Shown: positions 1 to 6,199 of the stretch, piece by piece
Layout of the letters: each line of letters opens with the position of its first letter
Position numbering within the stretch: the first letter of the stretch is position 1
Source of the DNA: Maribacter sp.
GTDB taxonomy: Bacteria > Bacteroidota > Bacteroidia > Flavobacteriales > Flavobacteriaceae
Assembly (NCBI GenBank): GCA_018679695.1
Contig: JAHHKH010000157.1
Coordinates: 1 to 7,308 of the forward strand
Length of the DNA: 7,308 nt
Direction: 5' to 3'
Notes under the pieces: model-generated
Databases searched by the model: none
The model's input: the letters and a program-made list of their open reading frames with translations, nothing else
What the model was told of the DNA's origin: nothing
Program-made: the position numbers and the translations under genes

Positions 1-388
1 CATACTTTACGGCACCTACAGCTCGTTCTATAATAGCATCCCTGTTAGAATTGAATTTATACTTAATATGGGAATCAGAAGTTCCAATTCCTGTATGTAT
101 TCGAGGGGTTTTTGCTGGTTTCAATGCCTCAGCAGCCACTTCAATATCTTTTTTCACGGCCCGGGTTAAACCACAAACCGTGGCATTATCAACAATTTTG
201 GCAATTTCATAAACCGAGGTAAAGTCACCTGGGCTCGAAATTGGAAACCCAGCTTCGATAATATCCACACCTAGATCATCAAGCCGCTTGGCAATGACCA
301 ATTTCTGGTCTTTGTCCAACTTACATCCTGGTACTTGCTCCCCATCGCGGAGTGTGGTATCAAAAATTTGTACTATATCTTTACTCAT
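1..388 (-). CDS. leuA: 2-isopropylmalate synthase, N-terminal part (cut by window edge)
   Basis: This is the first 129 codons of the enzyme that condenses acetyl-CoA with 2-ketoisovalerate to 2-isopropylmalate, the committed step of leucine biosynthesis in the cytoplasm. The protein starts MSKDIVQIFDTTLRDGEQ, which carries the HMGL-like TIM-barrel signature DTTLRDGEQ at residues 10-18. R14 is the expected catalytic arginine and D15 a metal ligand. Further family blocks follow: GVDIIEAGFP, ATVCGLTRA and the RIHTGIGTSDSHIK block with the barrel histidines. The ATG at 386-388 places DTTLRDGEQ at the usual distance from the N terminus. The rest of the barrel and the C-terminal part, including any regulatory LeuA dimer domain, lie outside the window. 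The gene is divergent from the 514-residue protein gene, with a 148-bp gap. Homocitrate synthase and citramalate synthase are related, but the block pattern matches LeuA best. Confidence 0.95.
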   Translation of the reverse strand, partial: MSKDIVQIFDTTLRDGEQVPGCKLDKDQKLVIAKRLDDLGVDIIEAGFPISSPGDFTSVYEIAKIVDNATVCGLTRAVKKDIEVAAEALKPAKTPRIHTGIGTSDSHIKYKFNSNRDAIIERAVGAVKY

Positions 389-424
389 TATATTTACGTA
401 GTTTTAACTAGCCATTGACGAATA

Positions 425-459
425 TAGGTCCAATAGGTTAATTGACCTAAATTTTAGGT
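425..459. promoter_or_regulatory. Palindrome cluster in the leuA leader (possible operator)
   Basis: Four copies of the pentamer TAGGT or its complement ACCTA lie at 425-429, 434-438, 445-449 (inverted) and 455-459. Two overlapping palindromes result. TAGGTTAATTGACCTA (434-449) has one mismatched pair. ACCTAAATTTTAGGT (445-459) is perfect, with 7-bp arms around a single central base. The cluster lies just downstream of the predicted leuA start site, where a repressor could block transcription. It has no run of T after it on either strand, so it is not an intrinsic terminator. The regulator, if one exists, is unknown. Confidence 0.4.
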
Positions 460-468
460 TAGCATTTA

Positions 469-498
469 CAACGTTAAAGCACTTTTTGCAACATACAA
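469..498 (-). promoter_or_regulatory. Candidate leuA promoter, Bacteroidetes type
   Basis: Read on the minus strand there is a TTG (498-496), a 19-base spacer, then TAACGTTG (476-469). The known Bacteroidetes promoter is TTG or TTTG, about 19 bases, then TAnnTTTG. The -7 box therefore has one mismatch and the spacing is ideal. It would give a leuA leader of roughly 70-75 bases. No start-site data are available and AT-rich DNA gives chance matches, so this is a prediction. Confidence 0.4.
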
Positions 499-536
499 GA
501 TATTAATATACAACGAGTTAAACTATTATTATTACG

Positions 537-2081
537 ATGACAAATGCGCACAAAGATGCATTGTTTGTTCTAGTGAAATCGCTATCAAAGTCTGAAAAAC
601 GCCAATTTAAGCTTTATGTAGGCCGATTGGGAGTGAATACCGATGCTAAATTCTTGGCATTGTTCAATTTATTGGATAAAGTAAAGCGATACGATGAAAA
701 GGTGATTATGGCCAGTGGAATCGTAAAAAAGTCGCAACTTTCGAATTTAAAGGCCCACCTCTACAAACAAATCTTAGTTAGCCTTCGACTAAATCCCGTT
801 AATCAGAATATAAGGGTGCAGCTCCGGGAGCAATTGGATTTTGCCACTATTTTATATCAAAAAGGACTTTATAAGCAAAGCTTGAAAATATTGGATAAGG
901 CTAAGTATACAGCCATAGAGAATGAAGAGAAGAATATCGCCTATGAAATCGTGGAACTTGAAAAGATCATCGAAACCCAATATATTACCAGAAGTATTCC
1001 CGATAGGGCCGATGAATTGGCTATACAGGCCAAGAAGTTGTCCGAGCAGAACGTAATGACAAGCAAGCTTTCGAATCTCTCATTACAGCTTTATGGTCTT
1101 ATGCTTAAAGTGGGCTATGTACGCAATGATGAAGACCTCAATACCGTGAAGACTTACTTTAAGAAACAAATGCCAAAATACGAGATTGAGGATCTTGGAT
1201 TTCGTGAAAAGCTGTGGCTTTACAAGGCGCATTTATGGTATAGCTTTTTAATTCAGGATTTTCTTTCCTGCTATAAGTACGCCAAGAAGTGGGTAGCACT
1301 GTTCTACGAAAATGAAAAGATGATCAATCTGAACCCTGTTTTCTATTTAAAAGGGAATCATTATCTTCTTGAATCCTTGTTCTTTGTAAAATATAGCTCT
1401 CAATTTAAAGAAACACTTCAACGTCTTGAAGCTATAGTCGAGTCCAAGGATTTTCCTAAAAACGACAATATTACCTCTCTTGCCTTTCTCTATATCAATG
1501 CGAATAGATTGAACCTTCATTTTCTTGAGGGGACCTTTGAAAAAGGTTTGTATTTGGTGAAGATTATCGAATATGGGATAAATAAACATAGGGATCGATT
1601 AGATGCCCACCACATCATGATTTTGTACTACAAGATCGCTTGCTTGTATTTTGGTACAGGCGATAATAAAAATTGTATCCTTTACCTAAAGAAAATCATA
1701 GATAACAAGAACTTAAAAATGCGGGAAGACCTCATGTGTTTTGCTAGGGTTTTAAGTTTGGTTGCCCATTATGAAGCAGGGATGGATTATCATTTAGAGC
1801 TTCAACTAAAAAGTACATATAAGTTTTTATTGAAGATGAACGATCTTCATGCCGTACAGAAAGAAATGATAAAATTTTTACGAAATCTTGGCAATATTTA
1901 TCCACATGAACTTCGAAACGAATTCCAAAAACTATACAACGAGCTTAAGAAGTATGAGAACCACCCTTATGAAAAGCGCGCTTTTCTTTATTTGGATATC
2001 CTATCTTGGTTGGAAAGTCATTTGGAGGGCAAGCCAGTGGCCCAGATAATTAGGGAAAAATCCAAAAAACTTACACGTTAA
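537..2081 (+). CDS. Conserved helical-repeat (TPR-like) protein of unknown function
   Basis: This 514-residue protein has no signal peptide or membrane segment and should be cytoplasmic. It appears all-helical and is rich in Lys, Leu and Tyr. Two stretches look like tetratricopeptide-type hairpins: about residues 99-132 (QLDFATILYQKGLYKQSLKIL...) and about 360-393 (IMILYYKIACLYFGTGDNKN...). Similar helix pairs with aromatic and leucine spacing fill much of the region between. The N terminus (about 1-90) holds a lysine-rich helical segment containing SLSKSEKRQFKLYV that does not look like TPR. I recognise the type as a family of long hypothetical proteins seen in Flavobacteriia but know no assigned function. 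TPR folds usually mediate protein-protein contacts, so a scaffold role is only a guess. The ATG at 537 is the first in the frame. The gene is followed 8 bp later by the transporter gene, so the two are probably co-transcribed. Confidence 0.85.
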   Translation: MTNAHKDALFVLVKSLSKSEKRQFKLYVGRLGVNTDAKFLALFNLLDKVKRYDEKVIMASGIVKKSQLSNLKAHLYKQILVSLRLNPVNQNIRVQLREQLDFATILYQKGLYKQSLKILDKAKYTAIENEEKNIAYEIVELEKIIETQYITRSIPDRADELAIQAKKLSEQNVMTSKLSNLSLQLYGLMLKVGYVRNDEDLNTVKTYFKKQMPKYEIEDLGFREKLWLYKAHLWYSFLIQDFLSCYKYAKKWVALFYENEKMINLNPVFYLKGNHYLLESLFFVKYSSQFKETLQRLEAIVESKDFPKNDNITSLAFLYINANRLNLHFLEGTFEKGLYLVKIIEYGINKHRDRLDAHHIMILYYKIACLYFGTGDNKNCILYLKKIIDNKNLKMREDLMCFARVLSLVAHYEAGMDYHLELQLKSTYKFLLKMNDLHAVQKEMIKFLRNLGNIYPHELRNEFQKLYNELKKYENHPYEKRAFLYLDILSWLESHLEGKPVAQIIREKSKKLTR

Positions 2082-2089
2082 CTTTTAAT

Positions 2090-2950
2090 TTGAAGGATAA
2101 GAATCCACACCTTTCCCATTTGTTGGAAATAAACTTGGCTATGCTATTTATCAGCACTTCCGGGGCGCTGGGTAGATACGTTGAATTGCCGGTACCCGTG
2201 ACCATAGCGACAAGGGGGATTTTAGCATTTTTCCTACTCCTGGTTTATTGTAAATGGAAAGGGATTTCACTCAAGGTCAGACCACAGGACTTCGCTTTGG
2301 TTTTTATTAGTGGCATGCTTATGGGGCTTCATTGGCTAAGCTATTTTTATTCATTACAAATGTCCAATGTGGCGATAGGAATGTTGTCCCTGTTCACATA
2401 CCCGGTTATTACGTCGTTTCTGGAACCGCTCTTGCTAAAGACCAAATTTCAGAAAGTACATTTGTTATTGGGTGGGTTGGTTTTATTGGGTATCTATTTT
2501 CTTGCTCCTGATTTCAATCTGGAAAATTCTTCCACAATTGCTATTGGTATCGGTATTTTGTCTGCTTTGTTTTATGCATTGCGAAACTTGATTTTAAAGT
2601 CAAAGATCAAAAATTACCATGGTTCAACGCTAATGGTTTATCAAACAGCTACAATTGGGTTGTTTTTATTGCCTTCCTTATTTTTTGTGGAAGCAGACAG
2701 GCTATTAGGGCAATGGGAGGGCCTTGTTGCTCTGGCGGTGATGACTACAGCAGTGGGCCATACATTGTTTTTAATGACTTTCAAGCACTTCACTATAACC
2801 TCGGTCAGTATCATCAGCAGTGTACAACCTGTTTATGGGATAATCATAGGAGCCGTTTTTCTATCGGAAATACCTACCCTAACTACAATTTTTGGGGGCA
2901 TACTCATATTAAGCTCTGTGATAATAGAGAGCATTAGGTCATCAAAATGA
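2090..2950 (+). CDS. EamA/DMT-family transporter (ten-helix permease)
   Basis: This 286-residue inner-membrane protein belongs to the drug/metabolite transporter superfamily, which exports or exchanges small metabolites such as amino acids or nucleotides; the substrate cannot be told here. It has two EamA repeats of five helices each, about residues 14-138 and 152-283. Family features include GALGRY near the first helix, TRG at 41-43, HWLSYFYSLQMSNVAIGML at 81-99 with TYPVITSFLEPLLL after it, and the second-repeat block SSVQPVYGIIIGAVFLSE at 243-260. The charged C terminus (IRSSK) is short and cytoplasmic. The reading frame starts at a TTG at 2090; the next in-frame ATG is at 2141 (residue 18), inside the first predicted helix. 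TTG is therefore the better start, 8 bp after the upstream stop, and translation is probably coupled to the preceding gene. The 3' end faces the DUF4252 gene across 23 bp. Confidence 0.92.
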   Translation: MKDKNPHLSHLLEINLAMLFISTSGALGRYVELPVPVTIATRGILAFFLLLVYCKWKGISLKVRPQDFALVFISGMLMGLHWLSYFYSLQMSNVAIGMLSLFTYPVITSFLEPLLLKTKFQKVHLLLGGLVLLGIYFLAPDFNLENSSTIAIGIGILSALFYALRNLILKSKIKNYHGSTLMVYQTATIGLFLLPSLFFVEADRLLGQWEGLVALAVMTTAVGHTLFLMTFKHFTITSVSIISSVQPVYGIIIGAVFLSEIPTLTTIFGGILILSSVIIESIRSSK

Positions 2951-2973
2951 CCATCTAACAATAATCCAACGCC

Positions 2974-3498
2974 TTATTCCTTAATTCCTGGAGTCCCTGG
3001 ACTGAATTGTTTTATGAGGCCTTCGCCAAGTTTATTAAACTCATCGTTCTTCGCCATTTCACGAATTTTAACCGGGTCAAAATCACCATTAAAATAGAGG
3101 AATGAACCTGTTAGGTTGTTATTATTATAGATTAGAATTTCCTTTACACTATTTCGTTTCTCGCGGATGGAAACTACATTTCGTTTCAATTCATCATTCC
3201 TGCGATAAACCTCAATAAATGAATTACCGGTGATTCCGTTCATTTGCTTGTTTAGAAATTGAGTCTTGGCAGGAGTGGCACTGGGGAATCTCATATACCT
3301 TAAATCCCGTGTATTGCCAACAAGCGATTGCATTTCGGGTGAAATACCACTAATAAGGGTCAGCATAAACTGTGGTACGCGAACAGCAGTTACTTGATTA
3401 TCGTTTTTATGTGCATTGTAAAATGTATCGATTGAATTATAACTCCCGCAGGAAGATAAAAAAATAAGACTGAAAAGGAATAGTGTTCTTTTAATCAT
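2974..3498 (-). CDS. DUF4252-type lipoprotein
   Basis: This 174-residue protein starts with a type II signal peptide: MIKR, a hydrophobic core, then the lipobox L14-S15-S16-C17, so Cys17 should be lipid-modified after cleavage by signal peptidase II. The mature part resembles DUF4252 proteins, which are common in Bacteroidetes and lack a known biochemical function. Recognisable parts are FYNAHKND near the mature N terminus, VRVPQFMLTLISG, a segment ending VVSIREKR, then an EILIYNNNNLTGSFLYFNGDFDP β-rich stretch and a helical C terminus. After the cysteine come GSYN rather than the acidic export signal reported for surface lipoproteins in some Bacteroidetes, so periplasm-facing anchoring is more likely. 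The gene is the last of the minus-strand group headed by panB, 41 bp after the pseudouridine synthase, and may also have its own promoter. No terminator hairpin is visible after its stop. Confidence 0.85.
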   Translation of the reverse strand: MIKRTLFLFSLIFLSSCGSYNSIDTFYNAHKNDNQVTAVRVPQFMLTLISGISPEMQSLVGNTRDLRYMRFPSATPAKTQFLNKQMNGITGNSFIEVYRRNDELKRNVVSIREKRNSVKEILIYNNNNLTGSFLYFNGDFDPVKIREMAKNDEFNKLGEGLIKQFSPGTPGIKE

Positions 3499-3539
3499 GG
3501 TATAGTGTTTTGTTCAAGAATTAAATGTAGAAAAAAACG

Positions 3540-4232
3540 TCAACAAGCGTTCCAAACTGAATCATCTGGAGGTGGAGCAGTTAATTCGAGCTTTTCTTTC
3601 CTCACAGGATGGATGAAAATCAACTTTCTTGAGTGTAAGTGAATACTCCCATTTTTATTACTGCGGTCAAAACCATATTTAAGGTCCCCTTTTATAGGAC
3701 AGCCAATTGCCGTTAATTGGGAGCGAATTTGGTGATGTCTCCCGGTAATTAGATCAATTTCCAACAAACAGTAATTATCCAATTGCTTTAAAACCCGATA
3801 TTCCAAAATGGCTTTCTTACTTCCAGGCACTTCTTTTATGTGTGCGTAGGACTTATTTTGTTTGGTATTGCGCTTTAACCAATGGATGAGTGTATCACTA
3901 GCTTTAGGGGGTGTTTTTTTGACAACGGCCCAATAGGTTTTAGTTGCTTCTTTTTCAGCAAACATTTTGTTTAATCGAGGTAAGGCCTTTGATGTTTTTG
4001 CAAAAACAACAATCCCGGAAGTGGGTCTATCCAACCTATGGACCACTCCTAAATAAACATTACCAGGTTTATTGTATTTCTTTTTTATGTATTGTTTTAC
4101 CACTTCACTCAGTGGAATATCACCCGTTTTATCCCCTTGTACAATATCTCCCGGCCTTTTATTGATTGCGATAAGGTGGTTGTCCTCATAAAGAATTTGA
4201 AGATTTTGAGGGGTAGATCGCGCTTTTACCAT
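3540..4232 (-). CDS. RluA-family RNA pseudouridine synthase
   Basis: This 230-residue enzyme converts uridine to pseudouridine in rRNA or tRNA. The diagnostic motif is HRLDRPTSG at residues 65-73, where D68 is the catalytic aspartate. Other family blocks are ILYEDNHLIAINKRPGDIVQGD at the N terminus, TKTYWAVVKK, LLEIDLITGRHHQIRSQLTAIGCPIKGDLKYG, and the C-terminal HLHSRKLIFIHPVRKEKLELTAPPP. There is no N-terminal S4 domain, so it belongs with the short single-domain members (RluA/TruC-like size) rather than full RluC or RluD. The exact target nucleotide cannot be assigned. The start codon lies 2 bp after the lspA stop, which strongly suggests coupled translation. An adjacent panB plus RluA-type gene is an arrangement I recall from Bacteroidetes, without an obvious functional link. 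Confidence 0.94.
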   Translation of the reverse strand: MVKARSTPQNLQILYEDNHLIAINKRPGDIVQGDKTGDIPLSEVVKQYIKKKYNKPGNVYLGVVHRLDRPTSGIVVFAKTSKALPRLNKMFAEKEATKTYWAVVKKTPPKASDTLIHWLKRNTKQNKSYAHIKEVPGSKKAILEYRVLKQLDNYCLLEIDLITGRHHQIRSQLTAIGCPIKGDLKYGFDRSNKNGSIHLHSRKLIFIHPVRKEKLELTAPPPDDSVWNAC

Positions 4233-4234
4233 TT

Positions 4235-4717
4235 TTAGATTGCTAAATTCCGATATCGAAGCGTTAAAAACAGCAACAATAGCACCCCTATGGTTACCGA
4301 TACATCGGCCATATTAAAGATACCGGTTTTTAATACTCCCAACTTCAATTGCATGAAGTCCGTGACAGATCCATAAGCGATCCGGTCGATTAAATTACCC
4401 ATACCACCGCCAATTACAAATGCAAATGCCAGTACCATCCAACGATTAAGATTCGATTTTTGCATGGTTCTAGCCAAAAGAACTAAAAGTACGATCAAGG
4501 GTAGCCCTTGTAGGAAAATCAATTTCAATAGGGGAGAGAAGTCCTGACCAAAACCTAGCATCGCCCCGGTGTTCTCGACATTGGTCAAAATCAGATTATC
4601 CCCAACAACTTGAATATATGCCCTGGGATCAATATTCTTACGAATCATATCCTTGGAAAATTGATCACAGCCAATGTTCAATAGTACAAATGCAAGTATA
4701 ACAAATCGCTTAAGCAT
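4235..4717 (-). CDS. lspA: Lipoprotein signal peptidase (signal peptidase II, possible second paralogue)
   Basis: This 160-residue inner-membrane aspartyl protease cleaves prolipoprotein signal peptides before the lipidated cysteine. It has four predicted membrane helices. The conserved LspA blocks are all present: DQFSK at 18-22, NVENTGAMLGF at 46-56, GGGMGNLIDRI at 103-113 with catalytic D111, VTDFMQL at 118-124, and FNMADVS at 134-140 with catalytic D138. Both catalytic aspartates are intact, so it should be active. From memory, the main LspA of Flavobacteriia is longer and carries ENEGMAWG- and GALGNxxDS-type motifs. This copy has the DR form common in other phyla, so it may be a second paralogue. 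It starts 24 bp after the panB stop and ends 2 bp before the pseudouridine synthase, within one apparent operon. A DUF4252 lipoprotein, a possible substrate, is encoded two genes further on. Confidence 0.93.
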   Translation of the reverse strand: MLKRFVILAFVLLNIGCDQFSKDMIRKNIDPRAYIQVVGDNLILTNVENTGAMLGFGQDFSPLLKLIFLQGLPLIVLLVLLARTMQKSNLNRWMVLAFAFVIGGGMGNLIDRIAYGSVTDFMQLKLGVLKTGIFNMADVSVTIGVLLLLFLTLRYRNLAI

Positions 4718-4741
4718 TTTTTTGTTGCTGGTTGTTAAAAA

Positions 4742-5560
4742 TCAGTATTGCTCTTTATCACTTGGGAAATCCTTGCTTTTGACATCAGCCACGTACTGGG
4801 ATATGGCATTACCCATATCTTCATACAAGTTCATGTACCGCCTTAAAAATCTTGGATTGAATTCGTGGGTCATACCTAAAAGGTCATGAATAACAAGCAC
4901 CTGGCCATCGGCATATTTACCACCTCCGATACCGATTGTGGGAATCGATATGGTCTCTGATACTTTCTTGGTCAATTCAGCCGGGATCTTTTCAAGAACT
5001 ATGGCAAAGCATCCCAACCGCTCCAATAATTTGGCATCAGCGATCAATTTCTCTGCTTCATCCTCTTCCTTGGCCCTAACCGAGTAGGTTCCGAACTTAT
5101 AAATCGCCTGCGGTGTCAATCCTAAATGCCCCATAACAGGTATTCCCGCATTCAGAATTCTTTTTACCGATTCTTTAATTTCTTCACCTCCTTCAACCTT
5201 TACAGCGTGTGCACCGCTTTCCTTCATTATACGTATCGCAGAACGCAAAGCTTCCTTAGGATCACTTTGATAACTGCCAAAAGGAATATCAACAACTACC
5301 AATGCTCTTTTTACTGCTCTAATAACCGATGTTGCGTGATAAATCATTTGGTCCAAGGTAATAGGGAGTGTTGTTTCATGACCAGCCATTACATTACTGG
5401 CAGAATCACCTACAAGGATTACGTCGACCTTGGCATCATCTACAATTTTTGCCATTGAGTAATCATAAGCAGTAAGCATCGAAATCTTTTCACCGTTTTT
5501 TTTCATATCAACAAGTGATTTCACGGTAACCCTTTTGTATTCTTTTTTGGCCTTGGACAT
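4742..5560 (-). CDS. panB: 3-methyl-2-oxobutanoate (ketopantoate) hydroxymethyltransferase
   Basis: This cytoplasmic enzyme transfers a hydroxymethyl group from 5,10-methylene-tetrahydrofolate to 2-ketoisovalerate, giving ketopantoate, the first step of pantothenate and CoA synthesis. At 272 residues it has normal family length. The TIM-barrel signatures are complete: MLTAYDYSMAKIVDDA at 28-43, VGDSASNVMAGHETTLPIT at 50-68, VVVDIPFGSYQ at 88-98, VKVEGG at 120-125, GHLGLTPQ at 144-151, IVLEKIP at 187-193 and IGIGGG at 209-214. By position against the E. coli enzyme, D52, D91 and E123 would be metal ligands and E190 the catalytic base. The ATG at 5558-5560 is well placed. It heads a minus-strand group with lspA, an RluA-type gene and a DUF4252 gene. 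No panC, panD or panE is in the window, so the rest of the pathway is elsewhere. Confidence 0.97.
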   Translation of the reverse strand: MSKAKKEYKRVTVKSLVDMKKNGEKISMLTAYDYSMAKIVDDAKVDVILVGDSASNVMAGHETTLPITLDQMIYHATSVIRAVKRALVVVDIPFGSYQSDPKEALRSAIRIMKESGAHAVKVEGGEEIKESVKRILNAGIPVMGHLGLTPQAIYKFGTYSVRAKEEDEAEKLIADAKLLERLGCFAIVLEKIPAELTKKVSETISIPTIGIGGGKYADGQVLVIHDLLGMTHEFNPRFLRRYMNLYEDMGNAISQYVADVKSKDFPSDKEQY

Positions 5561-5603
5561 TTATATTAGTTTAGAAGCGATAAATGTAAGGATTTTGCGG
5601 CAT

Positions 5604-5623
5604 TGTTCTCGATGTAAAGAACA
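5604..5623. promoter_or_regulatory. Inverted repeat TGTTCT-N8-AGAACA in the panB upstream region
   Basis: Perfect 6-bp arms TGTTCT (5604-5609) and AGAACA (5618-5623) are separated by 8 bases in the 136-bp divergent gap between panB and the NTF2-like gene. This geometry could suit a dimeric regulator. A single short repeat of this size can also arise by chance, and no regulator is encoded nearby. It is not followed by a T run that would make it a terminator. Confidence 0.25.
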
Positions 5624-5673
5624 GGGAAGTTTATATGCTGGCAGCTTATATGGGCTTTTGTTTTTTTTTGACT

Positions 5674-5681
5674 TATTTTTG
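5674..5681 (+). promoter_or_regulatory. Candidate -7 promoter element for the NTF2-like gene
   Basis: TATTTTTG matches the Bacteroidetes -7 consensus TAnnTTTG exactly and lies 15 bp before the ATG at 5697, implying a very short leader of about 10 bases. No clear TTG sits about 19 bases upstream; the nearest TTG ends at 5660. The surrounding DNA includes a run of nine T residues (5661-5669), so a chance match is possible. Confidence 0.35.
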
Positions 5682-5696
5682 AACAAATAGACAACT

Positions 5697-6155
5697 ATGA
5701 ATCGATTGTTGCTTCTTACCTTCCTAGTGGTTGCTTTGAATTGTGCTGCCCAAAAATCTGAGGAAACCAAGGTGAAGAATACTATCGAAGCGTTTTTTGA
5801 TGGTTTCCATAAACAAGACTCAGTCTTGATAAAGCAAACCGTTTCAGAGGGTATCATCGCGCAGACCATTGGTAATAATAAAGATGGGACAACAGCTATG
5901 CGGACAGAGGACTTCAGTAGATTTTTAAAATCAATAGTGAGCATTCCCGATTCTGTGAACTTTGAGGAGAAACTCCTTTCATTCAACATACAGGTAGATG
6001 GTGCCATGGCCAATGCTTGGACACCTTATGAGTTTTGGTATAATGATGCATATAGTCATTGTGGGGTAAATTCTTTTCAGTTGTTCAAAGATGGGGAAGA
6101 TTGGAAAATTATTTACCTGATCGATACGAGAAGAAAAAAAGGATGCAGGGAATAA
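5697..6155 (+). CDS. Secreted NTF2/SnoaL-like protein
   Basis: This 152-residue protein has an N-terminal signal peptide (MNRLLLLTFLVVALNCAAQ, about 19 residues). Cleavage by signal peptidase I around CAAQ is likely, because Cys16 lacks a good lipobox (A-L-N before it). The mature part fits the NTF2-like fold of the nuclear transport factor 2 or lumazine-binding-like family. It shows an amphipathic start (EETKVKNTIEAFFDGFHKQD at 22-41), a long middle segment, then the strands AMANAWTPYEFWYN (103-116), VNSFQLFKDGEDWKIIYLIDTRR (124-146) and a C-terminal GC. C122 and C150 could pair as a disulphide after export. Some NTF2-like proteins are enzymes and others bind small molecules, so no reaction can be assigned. 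It sits 44 bp upstream of the DUF1080 gene on the same strand and the two may be co-transcribed. The opposite-strand frame over 5561-6013 is judged a shadow. Confidence 0.85.
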   Translation: MNRLLLLTFLVVALNCAAQKSEETKVKNTIEAFFDGFHKQDSVLIKQTVSEGIIAQTIGNNKDGTTAMRTEDFSRFLKSIVSIPDSVNFEEKLLSFNIQVDGAMANAWTPYEFWYNDAYSHCGVNSFQLFKDGEDWKIIYLIDTRRKKGCRE

Positions 6156-6199
6156 AGTCTATATTGCTAACATAAATTCTAATATCTAATCATTTCAAA

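Noticed and set aside
2951..2973. Possible terminator between the convergent EamA and DUF4252 genes
   Set aside because: The 23-bp gap has no inverted repeat or T run, so no terminator can be supported.
3522..3529. TACATTTA on the minus strand upstream of the DUF4252 gene, and the same octamer at 5588-5581 upstream of panB
   Set aside because: Both sit 20-25 bases before a start codon and resemble TAnnTTTG, but the conserved final G is missing and neither has a TTG at the right spacing. Chance is likely in AT-rich DNA.
5126..5458. A 110-codon plus-strand frame inside panB
   Set aside because: It lies antisense to the fully conserved PanB core, and its translation is rich in Tyr, Cys and Asn with no family features, so it is a shadow frame.
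5561..6013. A 150-codon open frame on the minus strand overlapping the NTF2-like gene and its upstream gap
   Set aside because: Its translation has no recognisable motif, and its C-terminal part is low-complexity and lysine-rich. The opposite strand encodes a signal peptide and a convincing NTF2-like pattern with a matching promoter box.
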